DNA from: QNBT01 sp964563335 | GTDB taxonomy: Bacteria; Planctomycetota; Phycisphaerae; Sedimentisphaerales; Anaerohalosphaeraceae | Length of the DNA stretch: 64,000 bases | Reading direction: 5' to 3' | Assembly: GCA_964563335.1 (NCBI GenBank) | Contig: CAZLWL010000002.1 | Span: 14,708-78,707, forward strand | In this document: positions 61,218-64,000 of the stretch, one piece after another | Layout of the letters: every line of letters starts with the position of its first letter | Position numbering within the stretch: the first letter of the stretch is position 1 | Translations under genes and position numbers: made by a program | The notes under the pieces: generated by a model | The model's input: the letters and a program-made list of their open reading frames with translations, nothing else | Told to the model about the DNA's origin: nothing | The model's database searches: none

Positions 61218-63458
61218 ATGGGTAAATCGGCAAAAAATACGGCGGCGGCTCGGCAGGTGGAGCTGATAATTCGGCAGCTTGATTCACTTTCCACATTGCC
61301 GGAGGTTGCGGCGGGGTATTTGGCTAATCTGGCGGATGACGGAATCGACAGGGCGGCTTTAGGTGAGATAATCGAATCGGATGCCGCGCTGACGGCGAAG
61401 ATATTGTCGCTGGCGTACAAGGAGCGAGTGGTTTTTGCGGGAGATAAGCCCTCTGTAGCGGAGGCGGTGGCGAAATTGGGCCAGTCGATGATTCGTGAGG
61501 CGGTCCTGTCGAACAAAGTCTTCGGCGCGTTTGAGACCGATTACGATCCGGACAGCAGACGGACGCTGGGGCGGAAACAACTCGCACTGCATGGTCTGGG
61601 TGTGGCGTGCTGTGCGAGGGATATTGCCGGACTTGTCCTGGGTGAGGGGCAGAGGCAATTGGCCTTTTCGGCGGGCCTGCTGCATGATATCGGCAAACTG
61701 GCACTTGATGAGGTCATGCCGAAGAGCTTTGAGCGGATGGTCAGCGAGGCGAAGTCGCAAAACACATCCCTGCAGCATATCGAACAAAAGCATCTCGGGC
61801 TCGACCATGCGGTGATAGGGAGGCGATTGGCCGAGAAGTGGCATCTGCCCCGCGAGATAGTGCTTGCAATCTGGCTGCATCACAGCGACCCGGAGATAAT
61901 ATGCGAGAATCTGCCGGCGGCCGGTATTGCCGGCATCGTGCGTCTTGCTGACATCATCACGCGACAGTGTGAAATAGGGATGTCGGGCAGTTTCGATTCG
62001 CCCGATTCAATTTCGGAGATAATTGATTCGTTGTCGGTTTCGGCGGAGCAGATTGAGGAGATTCGCAGCCGGTTGGCGGGCGAGGTTCGCCAAAGGAGCG
62101 AGCTGTTAGGACTGGATGCGCCGGGAGGGGCGGCGGCTTATTGCGAGCTTATAGGCGCAACGTCCGCCAAACTGGCACGTGATAACACTGAGCTGACAGC
62201 GGCGAATCGTCAGTTGCTTACGAGCGGCGCTCATGCGACTTTTGTGAATGAGTTTCTGTCAGGTGTTAGTGCAGACATGTCGGCAGTCGATGTAGCTGGG
62301 GCGTTTGCGAGCGGGTGGCAAAGACACTATCAGACCGGGCCGGTGTGCGTGTATGTTCAGGCTGAGGACGATGAAGGACTTTTGGAGGCGGTGGTTATCG
62401 ACGGTTCCGGGCACATGAACGCGCAGGTAATCAGGCCGGTGGGCGAAGGGCCGATTGCGCCAGAGCAATTGGCCAATGAGTTCGAGATATCAGACGCCGA
62501 TGATTCGGTGAGGGGACTTTTGGAGCGGATTGAATGTGAATTTGACATAAGCAGGACGCTAACGGCACCATTGCTGGTCGGGGGCAGAGCGATTGGAGGG
62601 ATTGTCTATGAGCGGCGCGGCCCGAGGGACCCGAGAGGTCAGTTGGGGCTTTTCGGCACAGTTGCATCAGTGGGGGCGGGGATTATTGCATTAGCGTCGT
62701 CGCGTCGTCGCCAGGAGTGGCTGGCGGAGCGGTTTGCCGAGCTTTTGGGAGAGCTTAGGGAAAGTCGCAGCGAGCTTGCGACAGTGGAATCCTTAGCGGC
62801 AATAGCTGAGACGGCAGCGGGGGCTGCGCACGAACTGAATAATCCATTGGCGGTGATATCAGGCCGGGTGCAACTGCTTTACGATGGAGAAAGCGATGAG
62901 AACAAGAAACAGACACTAAGGCAGATTCAGGAGCGGGCGGAGGAAATAAGCCGGATAGTCGGCGACTTGCTGAGTTTTGCCAGGCCCGAAGAGCCTGTGC
63001 GGAAAATGGTCTCGGTGAGGGCATTGATTGACGCGGCGGTTCGTCGAACGAGTGTGGCGCATGAGCTTAAGAAACTCGAAGTGGAGCTTGTCTCGATTGA
63101 TGAGCTTGGCGAGGTTTGCGTTGATGATGAGCAGGTGGTTTTGGCGATTGCGAATATTATGTTCAACTCGCTGGAATCTTACGCGCCAGGCACTGGGCTG
63201 ATAAGGATAGACGGCGGATGCGAACAGCCGGAAGGATTTGCGGCATTTGCGATTATCGACAGCGGTTGTGGGATGGACGCAAATACTCTGGCAAAGGCCA
63301 CGCAGCCGTTCTTTTCGGCAAGGGCAGCGGGCAGGAAGCGGGGGATGGGGCTTGCGCACGCGCAGCGGCTGCTTCAACTGAACAACGGTTCGCTGCATTT
63401 AGCGAGCCGGGTCGGTGTGGGGACGACCGTAACAATCAGGCTGCCGGTTGGCCGGTGA
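61218..63458 (+). CDS. HDOD-GAF-like histidine kinase
   Basis: 746 residues from ATG 61218 (AGAGGGA upstream; an ATG at 61185 lacks a site). Residues about 10-270 form an HDOD domain (LPEVAAGYLANLADDGIDRA, AGLLHDIGK with H156-D157). A GAF-like region spans about 330-480. The kinase has H538 in AAHELNNPLAVI, the N box NIMFNSLESY, G1 DSGCGMD and G2 GMGLAHA. No membrane segment, so cytoplasmic. It probably phosphorylates the response regulator directly upstream. Confidence 0.9.
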   Translation: MGKSAKNTAAARQVELIIRQLDSLSTLPEVAAGYLANLADDGIDRAALGEIIESDAALTAKILSLAYKERVVFAGDKPSVAEAVAKLGQSMIREAVLSNKVFGAFETDYDPDSRRTLGRKQLALHGLGVACCARDIAGLVLGEGQRQLAFSAGLLHDIGKLALDEVMPKSFERMVSEAKSQNTSLQHIEQKHLGLDHAVIGRRLAEKWHLPREIVLAIWLHHSDPEIICENLPAAGIAGIVRLADIITRQCEIGMSGSFDSPDSISEIIDSLSVSAEQIEEIRSRLAGEVRQRSELLGLDAPGGAAAYCELIGATSAKLARDNTELTAANRQLLTSGAHATFVNEFLSGVSADMSAVDVAGAFASGWQRHYQTGPVCVYVQAEDDEGLLEAVVIDGSGHMNAQVIRPVGEGPIAPEQLANEFEISDADDSVRGLLERIECEFDISRTLTAPLLVGGRAIGGIVYERRGPRDPRGQLGLFGTVASVGAGIIALASSRRRQEWLAERFAELLGELRESRSELATVESLAAIAETAAGAAHELNNPLAVISGRVQLLYDGESDENKKQTLRQIQERAEEISRIVGDLLSFARPEEPVRKMVSVRALIDAAVRRTSVAHELKKLEVELVSIDELGEVCVDDEQVVLAIANIMFNSLESYAPGTGLIRIDGGCEQPEGFAAFAIIDSGCGMDANTLAKATQPFFSARAAGRKRGMGLAHAQRLLQLNNGSLHLASRVGVGTTVTIRLPVGR

Positions 63459-64000
63459 ATTGGTGAATGGGTGAGTTGGTTGGAGGGCAAGTTTTAGTCC
63501 GGATTTCTCACCGCCGAGAACGCTGAGGTCGCAGAGCTTCTTACTATATTACTCCGCCGTTTACATTAATTCTACGAGACGGATATGGCCGGCAAGGGCG
63601 CCAAACGCGAAAGTTCATGCCACAAATTACGCCGTCGATTGAACGATTGGGTTGTGTGCAGCCTGCCGTGAAATCTTGCGTGATATTTATCGGACGTGCA
63701 AATTCTAATTGGTCTTCACTTTGCGGGTTTGTAAGTCTGCACGTTTGTGGCCGGGCAATTAACTTAAATCCTGCTAAAGGCTTACGCCGTGTACAAGTTT
63801 TTTATAATACGGCTGCGAGACGTCATTTCGAGTCCCGCGCGTCCCGATACCCCGGGGATGTATCGGGACGAAGAATCTATTGTTTCAGCTAAACAGATCC
63901 TTCGCGGAGCCTGCCCTCAAGCGAAGTGAAGGGCTCAGGGTGACGGTTTCAAGATAGCTTCTAAAGGCGTAGGTTAGTTAGGTCGAAAAGGTTCAAGGGA
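63459..64000. other. Non-coding end of window with repeats
   Basis: No gene seen. Holds a CACCGCCGAGAACGCTGAGG word (63510) and a palindromic repeat at 63822-63944 bounded by GTCATTTCG and CTCAGGGTGAC, with an inner CGTCCCGATAC/GTATCGGGACG hairpin. An open stretch at 63617-63892 runs into the repeat and is not convincing. Confidence 0.65.

Noticed and set aside
63617..63892. 91-codon open frame near the window end
   Set aside because: It runs into a dispersed repeat, lacks a ribosome-binding site and has no recognisable similarity.

Overview
The window reads as part of a planctomycete chromosome, most likely from a Phycisphaerae relative (inference). The indications are a fused SecD-SecF protein, a secreted beta-helix protein ending in a dockerin, an alpha-CTD/TPR protein, zinc-type S14, S4 and L36, and short repeat words scattered through the intergenic spaces. 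GC is near 50 percent. Housekeeping genes are nearly all on the plus strand; the block from about 29.8 to 38.9 kb is on the minus strand and looks accessory.

Layout. 0-29 kb is one long transcription/translation superoperon: rpoB (5' end cut by the window), rpoC, rpsL, rpsG, a terminator, fusA, then the S10, spc and alpha clusters (rpsJ through rplQ) with secY, adk, map and infA in place, and a HIT protein at the end. tuf is absent from its usual place after fusA. At 29.46 kb lies an initiator tRNA-Met followed by the wreck of a tyrosine-recombinase gene. From 29.8 to 33.1 kb are a monooxygenase-fold protein, two small membrane proteins and an orphan rnfC with a Cys-rich partner. From 34.35 to 38.93 kb is a two-gene defence operon: a type IIG restriction-modification enzyme overlapping by 4 bases a HEPN-type protein. 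From 39.6 to 48 kb are a TPR protein with two alpha-CTDs, spoIID-like, tgt, yajC, secDF and a LysM protein. Then come a dockerin protein, convergent tatA and tatC, and a CPBP protease gene broken by one in-frame stop. From 53.1 to 59.4 kb is a zinc locus (putative Fur-family operator, His-rich membrane protein, Fur/Zur, small secreted protein, porin, ZnuA, two ZnuB) followed by manA. The window ends with a response regulator and an HDOD-histidine kinase.

The strongest unusual signal is in rpoB. A 220-codon segment (708-1367) lies in frame in the beta-lobe region of the RNA polymerase beta subunit. It carries a complete-looking GIY-YIG nuclease domain and is clearly richer in A+T than the flanks. 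Removing it restores an ordinary beta sequence. No intein splicing motifs are visible, so the predicted product is a beta subunit with a built-in nuclease domain. Further unusual points are ribosomal protein L22 with an N-terminal XRE-like helix-turn-helix, palindromic repeats inserted in frame in the restriction-modification gene on both sides of its SAM motif, and a 6-2-6 palindrome inside the promoter of the response-regulator gene.

All calls come from reading the sequence and its translations by eye. No database search or structure prediction was run.
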